NCBI RefSeq assembly: GCF_008704855.1 | Contig: NZ_CP023691.1 | Location: forward strand, 8,308,001-8,372,000 | Length of the DNA: 64,000 bases | DNA from: Streptomyces platensis | GTDB taxonomy: Bacteria > Actinomycetota > Actinomycetes > Streptomycetales > Streptomycetaceae | Direction of reading: 5' to 3' | Part shown: one piece after another, positions 45,901 through 53,196 of the stretch | Numbering within the stretch: the stretch's first letter is position 1 | Layout of the letters: each line of letters starts with the position of its first letter | Position numbers and translations under genes: made by a program | Notes under the pieces: generated by a model | The model's input: the letters and a program-made list of their open reading frames with translations, nothing else | Told to the model about the DNA's origin: nothing | Database searches by the model: none

Positions 45901-46209
45901 GCGATGCTCAGCCTGCCCGAGGGCTGGGCCCGGACGCACGCCGGCCATGCGGCGGACGGCCTCGCCCAGATGCGCTCGGCCCTCGGTGAACTGAGCCGCT
46001 CCCGGACCCACTTCCGCCTGCCGCTCCACCTGGGCCTGCTCGGCCAGGCCGAGTACCTGGCCGGCGACCCGGACGCCGCCGCGCGGACCTTCGGCAGACT
46101 CGCCGCCGCGGTCGAGCTGCGCCGCGAACACGTCTACCTCCACCCGGACCTGCCGGCCACCGGGCTGCTGCACGCGCTGTCGCCCCGGGGCGTCCCGGAA
46201 GGCATCTGA
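42955..46209 (+). CDS. SARP-type transcriptional regulator with AAA-like ATPase and TPR region
   Basis: The 1084-residue protein has a winged-helix Trans_reg_C domain (about 20-105), a BTAD domain (about 110-260), a Pro-rich linker, an NTPase domain with Walker A GPAGVGKT at 347-354 and Walker B LVLLLEDLHWAD, and a long helical repeat C-terminus. This is the large AfsR-like form of SARP, found as activators of antibiotic clusters. ATG 42955 was preferred to a TTG four codons upstream. It has three TTA leucine codons (43483, 44020 and 44197), so translation should depend on the bldA tRNA. Target genes are not evident here; the divergent ubiX operon is a candidate. Confidence 0.9.
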   Translation: MSAAPLPGPHQPAEASGPLLRVLGPMTARYEGRELPLGPPRRRAVLALLLVRLGRVVPTEVLVEELWRDEPPRRPVGALQSHVSHLRRALDGTKAPGEPSLVRHRAPGYVLDLAPEQSDAHRFERLVAEGRRLLGRRDAVAARDRIAEALALWQGAPYTEFSAHPVLLDERGRLEQLRLTAVETGAEARLALGAAEEVAAELAREARRHPARERLIGHLMTALSQLGRQAEALELYERTRSHLVEEFGVDAAAELQRIRTAILRQELDDGPVAEPAVPPAVRPAVAVSPPAPTPDEAERPAPPGAGGEAAEPAGPSLFAGRARELRLVTRAAAAARDGHGHVACVLGPAGVGKTRLLTELATSLNASGDAPDVVWSHCFPGEGVPPYWLWAQVLRGLSATRPDAFRTACAPFEALVAPVMPRHPAGTVERAAPDGDWGHARFLTHDAVCEVLLELAAARPLVLLLEDLHWADAASLDLLRLLVTRRHDRPLSIVLTTRQPEMESDACLRRALSEVLRGPRTETVRLGGLSRQAVASLVEAQAGPGVGADVVDVLHERSGGNPYFVTQLLTLLGDVRRLHEPGAIEVLLASVPDGVRDALRQRFTALPEPVLRVLHLCAVIGTEVDIHLLARTAGPDEPVSAALESAIAAGLLAEDPHHPDRLHFAHALVRETLTDELDRQGRHRLHARVAEALGTRRPGDEAGGAEVERLAHHSWHGRSELPADRVLPRLLRAAEDAEHQLAYEQVEIWLRRAVHLVGTLPPDDQETLRLEQRLHIQLGQVLATTRGYGDAEAEAALNRGRALGTALAAPEDPSVLWALCAAQLVTGRYDGSLRYSGLLREIGGRTGDPVALLGAAYGSGIVLHVRGRLPEALAKLEEGVATADRFAHQALTLARTFQHDPRVSCRSYDAFTHWLIGDRTAAAERRRELLLLTEFDSRPSDRAFALYVDAVIAAWEGDVDTAWRSGAEGTGLAEEHGLLYWKAMLSLPEGWARTHAGHAADGLAQMRSALGELSRSRTHFRLPLHLGLLGQAEYLAGDPDAAARTFGRLAAAVELRREHVYLHPDLPATGLLHALSPRGVPEGI

Positions 46210-46280
46210 CCGGCGGCGGCCCGGCCCCGAACAGGAAGTTTCCGCACGGCGGTTGACTCCCGAGCGGCCGGACGAAGCGC

Positions 46281-46450
46281 GCCCACGATACGAGGGCGAT
46301 CGGTGCGGCCCCGGCGGACCGCCCACGACACGAGCGGGATCGATGGCGGCCTCGGCGGGCTGCCCACGACACGAGCGGGATCGATGGCGGCCTCGGCGGG
46401 CTGCCCACGACCGGCGGTGCCCGTGCACCGCCCACGACGGGCGCTGCACG
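46281..46450. repeat. 41-bp tandem repeat between SARP and MerR genes
   Basis: Two identical 41-bp units (46321-46361 and 46362-46402) start with GCCCACGACACGAGCGGGAT. A degenerate unit of 40 bp precedes them and two partial copies starting GCCCACGAC follow. The unit is not coding in any credible frame. Confidence 0.9.
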
Positions 46451-46516
46451 GGACCGCCTGACCGGTGGTCCGGCCGCCGCACGCCGGGTCGTTACCGTCA
46501 TCGTGAAATCCGGGGC

Positions 46517-46547
46517 TTGAAGTTGTCCCTGCGGCAGCTTCTACCGT
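46517..46547 (+). promoter_or_regulatory. MerR-type promoter with 19-bp spacer
   Basis: TTGAAG (46517-46522) and TACCGT (46542-46547) are separated by 19 bp, the long spacer typical of MerR-controlled promoters. The spacer region holds the inverted repeat GAAGTTG-(9)-CAGCTTC. Transcription would start near 46554, about 47 bases before the TipA-like gene. Confidence 0.75.
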
Positions 46548-46600
46548 CCTGACCAAGGCCGCAGAGAGCGGCCCGGTGACACACGTGTGAGGAGGCGGCG

Positions 46601-47362
46601 ATGGCCTGGCCGATTGCGGAGGTCGCCCGGATGTCGGGTGTGACGGCCCGGACGCTGCGGCATTACGACGAGATCGGACTGCTGCCGCCGGCCCGGATCG
46701 GCACCAGCGGCCACCGCTACTACGACGAGCGCGAGCTGTTGCGGTTGCAGCAGATCCTCGTACTGCGGGCACTGGGCCTGGGGCTGACCGAGATCGGCCG
46801 GGTGCTGGCCGCGCAGATCGACGAGCTGGCGGCCCTGCGCGGCCACCACCGCCGGCTGCTCGCCGAGCGCGACCGGCTGGACGCCCTGGCCGGCACCGTC
46901 TCCCGCACGATCACCGAACTGGAGCAGTCCAGGAAGGACGGCAGCCCCATGACCGGCATCAACAGACCGGAGAACCTCTTCGAAGGGATCCAGCCAGCCC
47001 AGTACGAGGAGAGCCTGCGTGCCTTCCCGGAACTGGCGGCGGAGATCGAGCGGCGCACCTCGGCGATGAGCGAGGCGGAGATCGAGGCCGGGCACCGCAA
47101 GCGCACGGCGCAGATGATCCGGCTGGCCGAACTGCTGGCCGCCGGTATACCGGCCGACGCCGCCCCGGTGCAGGCAGAGATCGACGCCCAGTACCGGGCG
47201 CTGGCCGAACTCCGGCCCGCCTCTGCCGAGGAGTACCGGGCGATCGGCCGTTCCTGCGTGGACAACGAACAGTGGCACGCGGCATACGAGACGATCGCAC
47301 CGGGCCTGGCCGCGTATCAGCGCGACGCCATCGAGGCGTACGCCACGACGCAGCTGAGCTGA
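46601..47362 (+). CDS. TipA-like MerR-family multidrug-sensing activator
   Basis: The 253-residue protein, the same length as TipAL, has a MerR winged helix (IAEVARMSGVTARTLRHYDE, GHRYYDERELLRLQQILVLR), a coiled-coil helix and a C-terminal TipAS-like domain from about residue 117 (FEGIQPAQYEESL, then APGLAAYQRDAIEAYA). It should bind an antibiotic or other hydrophobic ligand and turn on its own promoter, which has the long MerR spacer. GGAGG precedes the ATG. A second start at 46949 (Met117) has AGGAAGGA ten bases upstream, so a separate ligand-binding form like TipAS may be made. The cysteine that TipAS uses for thiostrepton does not seem to be conserved in place. Confidence 0.88.
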   Translation: MAWPIAEVARMSGVTARTLRHYDEIGLLPPARIGTSGHRYYDERELLRLQQILVLRALGLGLTEIGRVLAAQIDELAALRGHHRRLLAERDRLDALAGTVSRTITELEQSRKDGSPMTGINRPENLFEGIQPAQYEESLRAFPELAAEIERRTSAMSEAEIEAGHRKRTAQMIRLAELLAAGIPADAAPVQAEIDAQYRALAELRPASAEEYRAIGRSCVDNEQWHAAYETIAPGLAAYQRDAIEAYATTQLS

Positions 47363-47444
47363 GGGGGAGGAGGCCGCCGCCGGAGCGTGGTCCGTTCCGT
47401 GGCGGCGGTTCCGATCCCTGGAACTGCCTGCCGGTCCGTAAGGA

Positions 47445-48659
47445 TCACGGTCCGGCGGGTGCGGGTGCGGGTGCGGGTGCGGGGGTGGGCATGGGCGCGG
47501 GCGCGGATACGACATCGGATGGGGTCTCGGATTCGGGTGTCTCGCCTCGGTGCCGGAGGACCGAAGCCAGCACGGGATAGTCGGTGTACCCCGTCTCTCC
47601 GCCGACGTACATCATGTGCGCGTCGCGTACCGGATTGAGCGGTGCGCCGATACGCAGCCGCTCCACCAGATCGGGGTTGGCAAGGAACGCGCGGCCCAGA
47701 GAGATCAGATCGGCCCCCGCGGCCAGCAGCCGCTCGCCCGCGAGCTTGCCACCGTCGGCGGGCAGGGGGCTGCCCCATCCCAACGCCGGGTTGGCGATCA
47801 GTGTGCCGGGCCAGGACCTGCGGATCTCATGGAAGAGTGCCTGGTCCGGGTCGGCGAACACGAGATGCAGATAGGCCAGGCCGGTGTCCGCCAGCGCCTC
47901 GATGAGCGCCGGGTAGAGGTCTTCGGTGTCGCCCTCGTCGATGCCGTTGACGGTGTTTCCGGGGGAGATGCGCAGGCCCACCCGCTCGGGGCCGATGGCC
48001 TCGGCGACCGCCTGTGCCACCTCGACAGCGAACCGGATACGACCGCCGACCGACCCGCCATAGCCGTCGGTGCGGTGATTGGTGCCCCGCGCCATGAACT
48101 GGTGCAGCAGGTGCCCGTTGGCGGCATGTACTTCGACCCCGGCAAAGCCGGCGTCGAGGGCGTTGCGGGCCGCGGCGGCAAAGTCAGCCACGGTGGACCG
48201 GATGTCGTCGAGGGTCATCTCCCGTGGCACCACGGCATCCTGGCGTCCGGTAGGAGTGTGGATCGTCTCCGGAAGCGGGACCGGCGAGGGCGCCACCGGT
48301 AGCAGCCCACTGTTGTCGGGATGACCGACCCGTCCGCCGTGCTGAAGTTGCAGGAACATCTGGCCACCCGCGGCCCGCACCGCCTCGGTGACGTGCCGCC
48401 ACCCGGCCACGTGCCGCTGGTGGTGGATCGCGGGGATATTCGGATAGGTCTGCCCCACGGCGTTCGGCGTGGCAGCCTCCGCGATGATCAGCCCCGCCGA
48501 GGCGCGCTGTGCGTAGTACGTGGCCATCATCGGCTGCGGAACACCGTCGGCGTCCGCACGATTGCGGGTCAACGGCGCCATCACCAGGCGGTTCGGGAGC
48601 CGCAGATGGCCCAGGCGGGCAGGTTCGAAGAGGCGGGAGATCGCCGGTGTGTGCGTCAT
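47445..48659 (-). CDS. Old Yellow Enzyme family alkene reductase
   Basis: The 404-residue FMN enzyme has the family's N-terminal NRLVMAPLTRNRAD, the catalytic-site GFAGVEVHAANGHLLHQF, GGSVGGRIRF and the C-terminal LISLGRAFLANPDLVERL. It reduces activated C=C bonds such as enones, nitro-olefins or maleimides with NADPH. After the fold ends near residue 380 comes a tail of Pro-Ala pairs, coded by a hexamer repeat and probably disordered. It is divergent from a MerR gene, and its promoter has MerR architecture. Confidence 0.9.
   Translation of the reverse strand: MTHTPAISRLFEPARLGHLRLPNRLVMAPLTRNRADADGVPQPMMATYYAQRASAGLIIAEAATPNAVGQTYPNIPAIHHQRHVAGWRHVTEAVRAAGGQMFLQLQHGGRVGHPDNSGLLPVAPSPVPLPETIHTPTGRQDAVVPREMTLDDIRSTVADFAAAARNALDAGFAGVEVHAANGHLLHQFMARGTNHRTDGYGGSVGGRIRFAVEVAQAVAEAIGPERVGLRISPGNTVNGIDEGDTEDLYPALIEALADTGLAYLHLVFADPDQALFHEIRRSWPGTLIANPALGWGSPLPADGGKLAGERLLAAGADLISLGRAFLANPDLVERLRIGAPLNPVRDAHMMYVGGETGYTDYPVLASVLRHRGETPESETPSDVVSAPAPMPTPAPAPAPAPAGP
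47457..47482. repeat. GGTGCG hexamer tract coding a Pro-Ala tail
   Basis: About four units of GGTGCG (plus strand) lie inside the 3' end of the reductase gene and code its C-terminal Ala-Pro repeats. Change in unit number would lengthen or shorten the tail without a frameshift. Confidence 0.85.
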
Positions 48660-48665
48660 GCCGGT

Positions 48666-48697
48666 ACGGTAGAAGTTGACATCAATGTCAGGTTCAA
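48666..48697 (-). promoter_or_regulatory. MerR-type promoter of the alkene reductase, predicted leaderless
   Basis: On the minus strand TTGAAC (48697-48692) and TACCGT (48671-48666) are 20 bp apart, and the spacer holds the perfect palindrome TGACATTGATGTCA (48677-48690). The -10 box ends six bases before the ATG at 48659, so transcription should begin at or next to the start codon. Confidence 0.75.
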
Positions 48698-48725
48698 GTC
48701 TGACAGCGCCATGTGGGGGTGGGGA

Positions 48726-49133
48726 ATGCGAATCGGCGAACTGGCCCGGCGCAGCGGGGTGAGCGAGCGTTCATTGCGCTACTACGAGACTCAGGGCCTG
48801 CTGAGGTCCGAGCGCACTCCGGGCGGCCAACGGCAGTACGGCGACTGGGCGGTCGACCGGGTCATCCGCATCCAGGCGCTCTACGCCGCAGGGCTGAACA
48901 GCAAGAAGATCGCGCAACTGCTGCCCTGCATGCGGGATACGGACGGCGGCCCGTCCGAGATCGCCACCCCACGGCTGGTCACCGAACTCACCGCGGAACG
49001 CCACCGCATCGACCGCCTGATCACCGACCTGATCCGCTCCCGCGAGGTCCTCGACGAAGCCATCACCACAGCCTCCGCCCTCCAGCCCACCGCCGCCTCC
49101 CACCCCGACACGACCGGGCCCGTTCGCGAATAG
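48726..49133 (+). CDS. MerR-family regulator (SoxR/YyaN-like, short)
   Basis: The 135-residue protein has a MerR winged helix (MRIGELARRSGVSERSLRYY, TPGGQRQYGDWAVDRVIRIQ) and a coiled-coil dimer helix (VTELTAERHRIDRLITDLIR), with no large ligand domain. One cysteine (LLPCMRD) is in the linker before the dimer helix. It is divergent from the Old Yellow Enzyme gene, whose promoter holds a MerR-type palindrome, so it likely activates that gene in response to an electrophile or oxidant. This pairing is common in bacteria. Confidence 0.85.
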   Translation: MRIGELARRSGVSERSLRYYETQGLLRSERTPGGQRQYGDWAVDRVIRIQALYAAGLNSKKIAQLLPCMRDTDGGPSEIATPRLVTELTAERHRIDRLITDLIRSREVLDEAITTASALQPTAASHPDTTGPVRE

Positions 49134-49141
49134 CGGTCCGG

Positions 49142-49774
49142 TCAGTCGAGGCCGGACGCGATCCCCGGGAGGGCGGCCGGGTTCCTTGCGAACGCGGCCA
49201 CATTGCGCGGGCACCGCATGCGTACGCCGAAGTCCGCACCGTACGGCGCCTCGTCGTCCGGGTCCTCCGGGTCGGGCTCCCACTCGTCCGCTTCCTGGAT
49301 TTCGTACATGAACGCCGTGAGATCGTCCGGGACGCCGAACGGCCCTCCATCCCACGGATGGGCGTCATGCGTACAGGCGCCCTCGCGTTCGCGAAGGACA
49401 GCAACCGCCCCCTCCAGTGCCTCCTCCGCCCGCCGCACGAGGTCCGGCCGCTCGTCACACCACTCCATCCACGGCCCGACCGCGGCGACTCCGAGGACCC
49501 AGTAGACCGTGGCATCACTGTCCACATCGGCCTCCAGCTGGCCCTTGCAGAGCTCAATCGTCGCCCACGGGTCCCCGGTGGGGTAGCCACCGAGGATGTT
49601 CTCGATCCGGCTGGTGAACTCGTCAATGTCATTCCAAGGTCCAAACACGTGGTGACTGACGAGTCGAGGAGGGAGAAGGTTCCCCGGGCCGGAAGGGGCG
49701 GTCCCGCTGGAGCTGTGCGGGATCCCGGGGTCGGAATCAACTACCGCTGCGGCAGTCGGTGTTGACCCTCTCAT
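49142..49774 (-). CDS. hypothetical protein, acidic
   Basis: The credible part begins near VFGPWNDIDEFTSRIENILG and continues with VYWVLGVAAVGPWMEWCDER and a strongly acidic C-terminal region (EADEWEPDPEDPDDEAPYG). The first 40 residues of the 210-residue frame are Pro/Ser-rich and less protein-like, so the true start may be an internal GTG near 49650, which would also remove the overlap with the plus-strand gene. No family was recognised. Confidence 0.55.
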   Translation of the reverse strand: MRGSTPTAAAVVDSDPGIPHSSSGTAPSGPGNLLPPRLVSHHVFGPWNDIDEFTSRIENILGGYPTGDPWATIELCKGQLEADVDSDATVYWVLGVAAVGPWMEWCDERPDLVRRAEEALEGAVAVLREREGACTHDAHPWDGGPFGVPDDLTAFMYEIQEADEWEPDPEDPDDEAPYGADFGVRMRCPRNVAAFARNPAALPGIASGLD

Positions 49775-50418
49775 CCAGCACGGCTTCGGCCTCGGCGCAA
49801 CCGTACGACGCCATGCGCCGCCTGGCCGCCTCGTGCCACCCCCTCGTACGCCGCAGCGTCGCCCGCGCCAAGCACCTCCCGCCGGACGTCATCGAACGCC
49901 TCGCCCGGGACGAGGACCGTGTCGTCCAGCTCTTCCTCGCCGAATCCTGCGACGACGCACCCCCTCACATGCTGCTCACGGTGTGGCGATGGTGGACCGG
50001 CAGCCTCAGCACCCCTGACCGCCCCCGCGGCCGCCCGAACTTCCCCCGCCGCGGCCTCCTGCGCTACACCGAGGACCCGAACCCACGCATGCGCCAACTC
50101 GCCCTCGATGACCCGGAATCGGCACCCGAAGTGGTGGAGCGATTCAGCCGGGACAGCGGCCCAGAGGTACGACCGCGGGCAGCAACCGACCCCCGCTTGA
50201 CCACTGCCTCGGCCGTGCGGATGCTCGACGCCCCCCGCGAGCACATACGTCATGCCGCGGCCCGGCACCCCCACCTGCCGGCCCGAGTGCTGATCCAGCT
50301 GCTACGGGACACCGACACCGCACAGCCGGCGGCCCGTCACCCGACCCTCCCCGTCGCCGTCATGCGGCAGATGATGCAGTGCTTCGGGCCTTCAGCCGCT
50401 GTTACGTCGAGGTCCTGA
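49759..50418 (+). CDS. leucine-rich-repeat-variant (LRV-like) protein, probably 5'-truncated
   Basis: The 219-residue frame is built of short helical repeats: HPLVRRSVARAKHLPPDVIE, then RLARDEDRVVQLFLAESCDD, DPNPRMRQLALDDPESAPEV and EHIRHAAARHPHLPARVLIQ. Such proteins in Streptomyces are normally much longer, and here the first repeat begins almost at the first codon with no ribosome binding site. I suspect loss of the N-terminal part. The repeats would bind another protein. The true start is uncertain. Confidence 0.55.
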   Translation: MLTLSSSTASASAQPYDAMRRLAASCHPLVRRSVARAKHLPPDVIERLARDEDRVVQLFLAESCDDAPPHMLLTVWRWWTGSLSTPDRPRGRPNFPRRGLLRYTEDPNPRMRQLALDDPESAPEVVERFSRDSGPEVRPRAATDPRLTTASAVRMLDAPREHIRHAAARHPHLPARVLIQLLRDTDTAQPAARHPTLPVAVMRQMMQCFGPSAAVTSRS

Positions 50419-50618
50419 TTCGGTCATTCGCCCTAGGGTTTGCGAACGACCCCCCGGAGATTAGGGGGAGGTTACGGGTGTGATGGCGCTTGGGGGCCGG
50501 ATAGCTTTCCCGTGCGGGGGCATTGGCCTCGACTCCTCGGTGGAAGGGGTGTGATGTCCGTGCGCGTGATGCCGCCTCGGGTCACTGACCGTTCGCCGAA
50601 CTCGTTTCGAGGAATGCC

Positions 50619-53042
50619 ATGTCACGTTCTCCTTCCCGCCGGGCCTTGCTGGGTACCGGGTTTGTCGGCGCTGCTGCCGCGCTGACCGGCACGCTGCCGG
50701 CCGGTGGTACGGCGGTTGCCCAGCCATGGGGTACGCGGTGGAAGGAGGACGAGGGGCAGAGATATGCCGTACCCGGGCTGAAGCGGCCGGTGCGGGTGAC
50801 GGTCGATGTCTGGGGTGTGCCGCATATTTTTGCCGACAACGTCGGTGATCTCTTCCAGGCGCAGGGGTTCAATGTCGCGCGGGAGCGGCTTTTCCAGATC
50901 GACACCTGGCGGCGGCGTGGTCTGGGCCGTTGCAGCGAGGTGCTGGGTGCTTCCTACGTCGAACAGGACAGGGCCGCGCGGTTGTTTCTCTACCGCGGTG
51001 ACATGGCGGCGGAGTGGACGAGTTACGGTCCCGAGGCGCGTGAGGCGGCAACGCGTTTCGTCGCCGGGATCAACGGCTACCTCGACTGGCTCGCTGACCA
51101 CCCCAAGGCCTTACCCGCCGAATTCCAGAAGCTGGGTTACCGGCCCGCGCGCTGGAGCCCGGAGGACGTGGTGCGCATCCGTACCCACGGAATCGGGAAC
51201 AACCTCCGTTCGCAGGTCGCCCGAGCCCGGCTGATGAGCGTCGGAGGGAACAAGGCGAGCGGCTACTTCCGCAAGTTGGAACCCGAGCACTCGGTAACGG
51301 TGCCGGAGGGGCTCGATCTGAGCCTCATTCCCGCCGATGTCCTGGAGGTCTACAGCCTGGCCACATCCCCCATGGTGTTCGCGAACGGCACCTTGCGCAG
51401 GATGTCGGACGAGCAGAACGTCCTGCGGGAGAGCGCGACCGGCAGCAATGCCTGGGCGGTGGCGCCGACGCGTACGGCGACCGGCCGGCCGATCCTCGCG
51501 GGCGATCCGCACCGGGAGGACTACACCCTGCCCGCCAACCGCTATATCGCCCATCTCAGCGCTCCCGGACTGAACATCATCGGTGCCGGAGAACCGTGGA
51601 ATCCCGGCATCAGCACGGGGCACAACGGCAATGTCGCGTTCGGTCTCACCAATCTCCCCGCCGACCAGGCGGATCTCTACGTCTACGAGCTCGATCCGAA
51701 CGACCACAGCAGATACCGCTACGGCGAGGGCTGGGAGAAGCTGACCACGGTCACGGAACACATACCGGTGGCCGGTGGTGAACCCCGCCGGGCTCAGCTC
51801 TCGTTCACCCGACACGGCCCGGTCGTCAAGATTGACGAAAAGAACCACAAGGCCTATGCGGTGCGCACTGTCTGGACGGAACCAGGCACCTCGCCGTATC
51901 TCGGCAGCCTCAATTACCAGCGTGCCGGGGACTCACGCGAGTTCGTCGAGGCCATCAGCACATGGAAGACTCCCGGCTCGAACCTGGTCTACGCCGACAC
52001 CAAGGGCGACATCGGCTGGGTTCCCGGAGCGCTCATTCCCCGGCGCACGGGCAGTGGGTATGACGGACTGCTTCCGGTGCCCGGTGACGGGCGTTTCGAA
52101 TGGGACGGTTTCTACAAGAACGCGCAGCTGCCCACCTCGCATAATCCGCGGGCGGGTTTCTTCGTGTCGGCCAATGAGCACAACTTCCCCGCGGGCTATC
52201 CGACGCCGACATATCAGTGGCAGTCGGCCTATCGGAAGGACCGGATCCACGAGGTCCTTTCCCAGCAGCGACGCACCTCCCTCGCTGACACCCTGGCACT
52301 TCAGAACGACGTGAAGTCGGGAGTGGCCCGGCAGTTCCTGCCGTATGTGAAGAATCTGCGGTCGACCGACCCTACGACGGCCAAGGCGCTGCGGCTGCTG
52401 TCCGGCTATGACGGTGTCGCCGATAAGGACTCGGCCGCAGCGGCCCTTTTCGAGACGTGGGTCATGCGGTTCCTGTATCCCGCGTGGGCCCAGCTCCTGC
52501 TGCCCGAGCCGGCGGCCGATCAGCTCGTGGGCATCAGTATCGATCTCGATCTGCGCCTCTTGAACGACTCATTCGTCCGCCCCGACGACTGGTTCGGGAC
52601 CAACGGCGCGCGGAAGCGGGACGAACTGCTGCTCGGCACGCTCCCGAAGGCCTACACCGAGGTCGCCTCCAGACTCGGCGCCGACGAAAGCGCGTGGCGG
52701 TGGGGCGCGATGCACATCCACGTATTCATCCACCCGCTCGGCGGCCCGAATGTGGGACCCGCCGAGAGAGGCGGGACCTTCGACACGGTTTGCGCCTCGT
52801 ACTTCCACTACCCCGAGTATCCGTACGCGGAAGTCGTCGGCGCGACCTTCAAGATGGCCATCGACGTCGGCGGATGGGACAACTCGCGCGTCATCAACGC
52901 CCCTGGCCAGTCCGGCGATCAGCGCAGCAAGCACTACAGCGACCTGCATGACAAGTGGAGCGCGGGGGAGTACTTCCCGCTGCTGTACAGCGAGCAGGCG
53001 ATCGAGGGCAACGGCGGGACGAGGATTCTCCTTGAGCCGTAG
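50619..53042 (+). CDS. penicillin acylase family protein, Tat-exported
   Basis: The 807-residue protein has a twin-arginine signal (SPSRRALLGTGFVGAAAALT) and is an Ntn-hydrolase precursor. The alpha chain begins near YAVPGLKRPVRVTVDVWGVP. The catalytic Ser276, in ESATGSNAWAV, becomes the N-terminus of the beta chain after self-cleavage, and PILAGDPHREDYTLPANRYI is the pocket segment. Such enzymes cut amides like penicillins, acyl-homoserine lactones or cyclic lipopeptides. It contains a TTA codon at 51111 (Leu165), so bldA may limit its translation. It stands alone as a transcription unit. Confidence 0.9.
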   Translation: MSRSPSRRALLGTGFVGAAAALTGTLPAGGTAVAQPWGTRWKEDEGQRYAVPGLKRPVRVTVDVWGVPHIFADNVGDLFQAQGFNVARERLFQIDTWRRRGLGRCSEVLGASYVEQDRAARLFLYRGDMAAEWTSYGPEAREAATRFVAGINGYLDWLADHPKALPAEFQKLGYRPARWSPEDVVRIRTHGIGNNLRSQVARARLMSVGGNKASGYFRKLEPEHSVTVPEGLDLSLIPADVLEVYSLATSPMVFANGTLRRMSDEQNVLRESATGSNAWAVAPTRTATGRPILAGDPHREDYTLPANRYIAHLSAPGLNIIGAGEPWNPGISTGHNGNVAFGLTNLPADQADLYVYELDPNDHSRYRYGEGWEKLTTVTEHIPVAGGEPRRAQLSFTRHGPVVKIDEKNHKAYAVRTVWTEPGTSPYLGSLNYQRAGDSREFVEAISTWKTPGSNLVYADTKGDIGWVPGALIPRRTGSGYDGLLPVPGDGRFEWDGFYKNAQLPTSHNPRAGFFVSANEHNFPAGYPTPTYQWQSAYRKDRIHEVLSQQRRTSLADTLALQNDVKSGVARQFLPYVKNLRSTDPTTAKALRLLSGYDGVADKDSAAAALFETWVMRFLYPAWAQLLLPEPAADQLVGISIDLDLRLLNDSFVRPDDWFGTNGARKRDELLLGTLPKAYTEVASRLGADESAWRWGAMHIHVFIHPLGGPNVGPAERGGTFDTVCASYFHYPEYPYAEVVGATFKMAIDVGGWDNSRVINAPGQSGDQRSKHYSDLHDKWSAGEYFPLLYSEQAIEGNGGTRILLEP

Positions 53043-53071
53043 CAGTGGCCGGAGCGGTAGTCGGTGCCCGG

Positions 53072-53100
53072 CGACAGCGACAGCGACAGCGACAGCGACG
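53072..53100. repeat. CGACAG hexamer tract
   Basis: Nearly five units of CGACAG lie 30 bases after the acylase stop, between convergent genes. Confidence 0.9.
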
Positions 53101-53196
53101 GTGTCGCAGTCGGTGAGTAGGCGAAGGTGCCCGGACCGTGGGTGGAAGCCCGGCCCGGGCCCTTTGCCCGCAGGCGGGTATGCCGCGTGACGAGAG

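Noticed and set aside
42870..45989. A 1039-codon plus-strand frame overlapping the SARP gene
   Set aside because: It is Arg/Pro/Ala-rich, lacks domains and overlaps a gene with clear BTAD and ATPase motifs in the other frame.
46276..46450. CRISPR array at the 41-bp repeat
   Set aside because: Units are directly adjacent with no unique spacers, and no cas genes are near.
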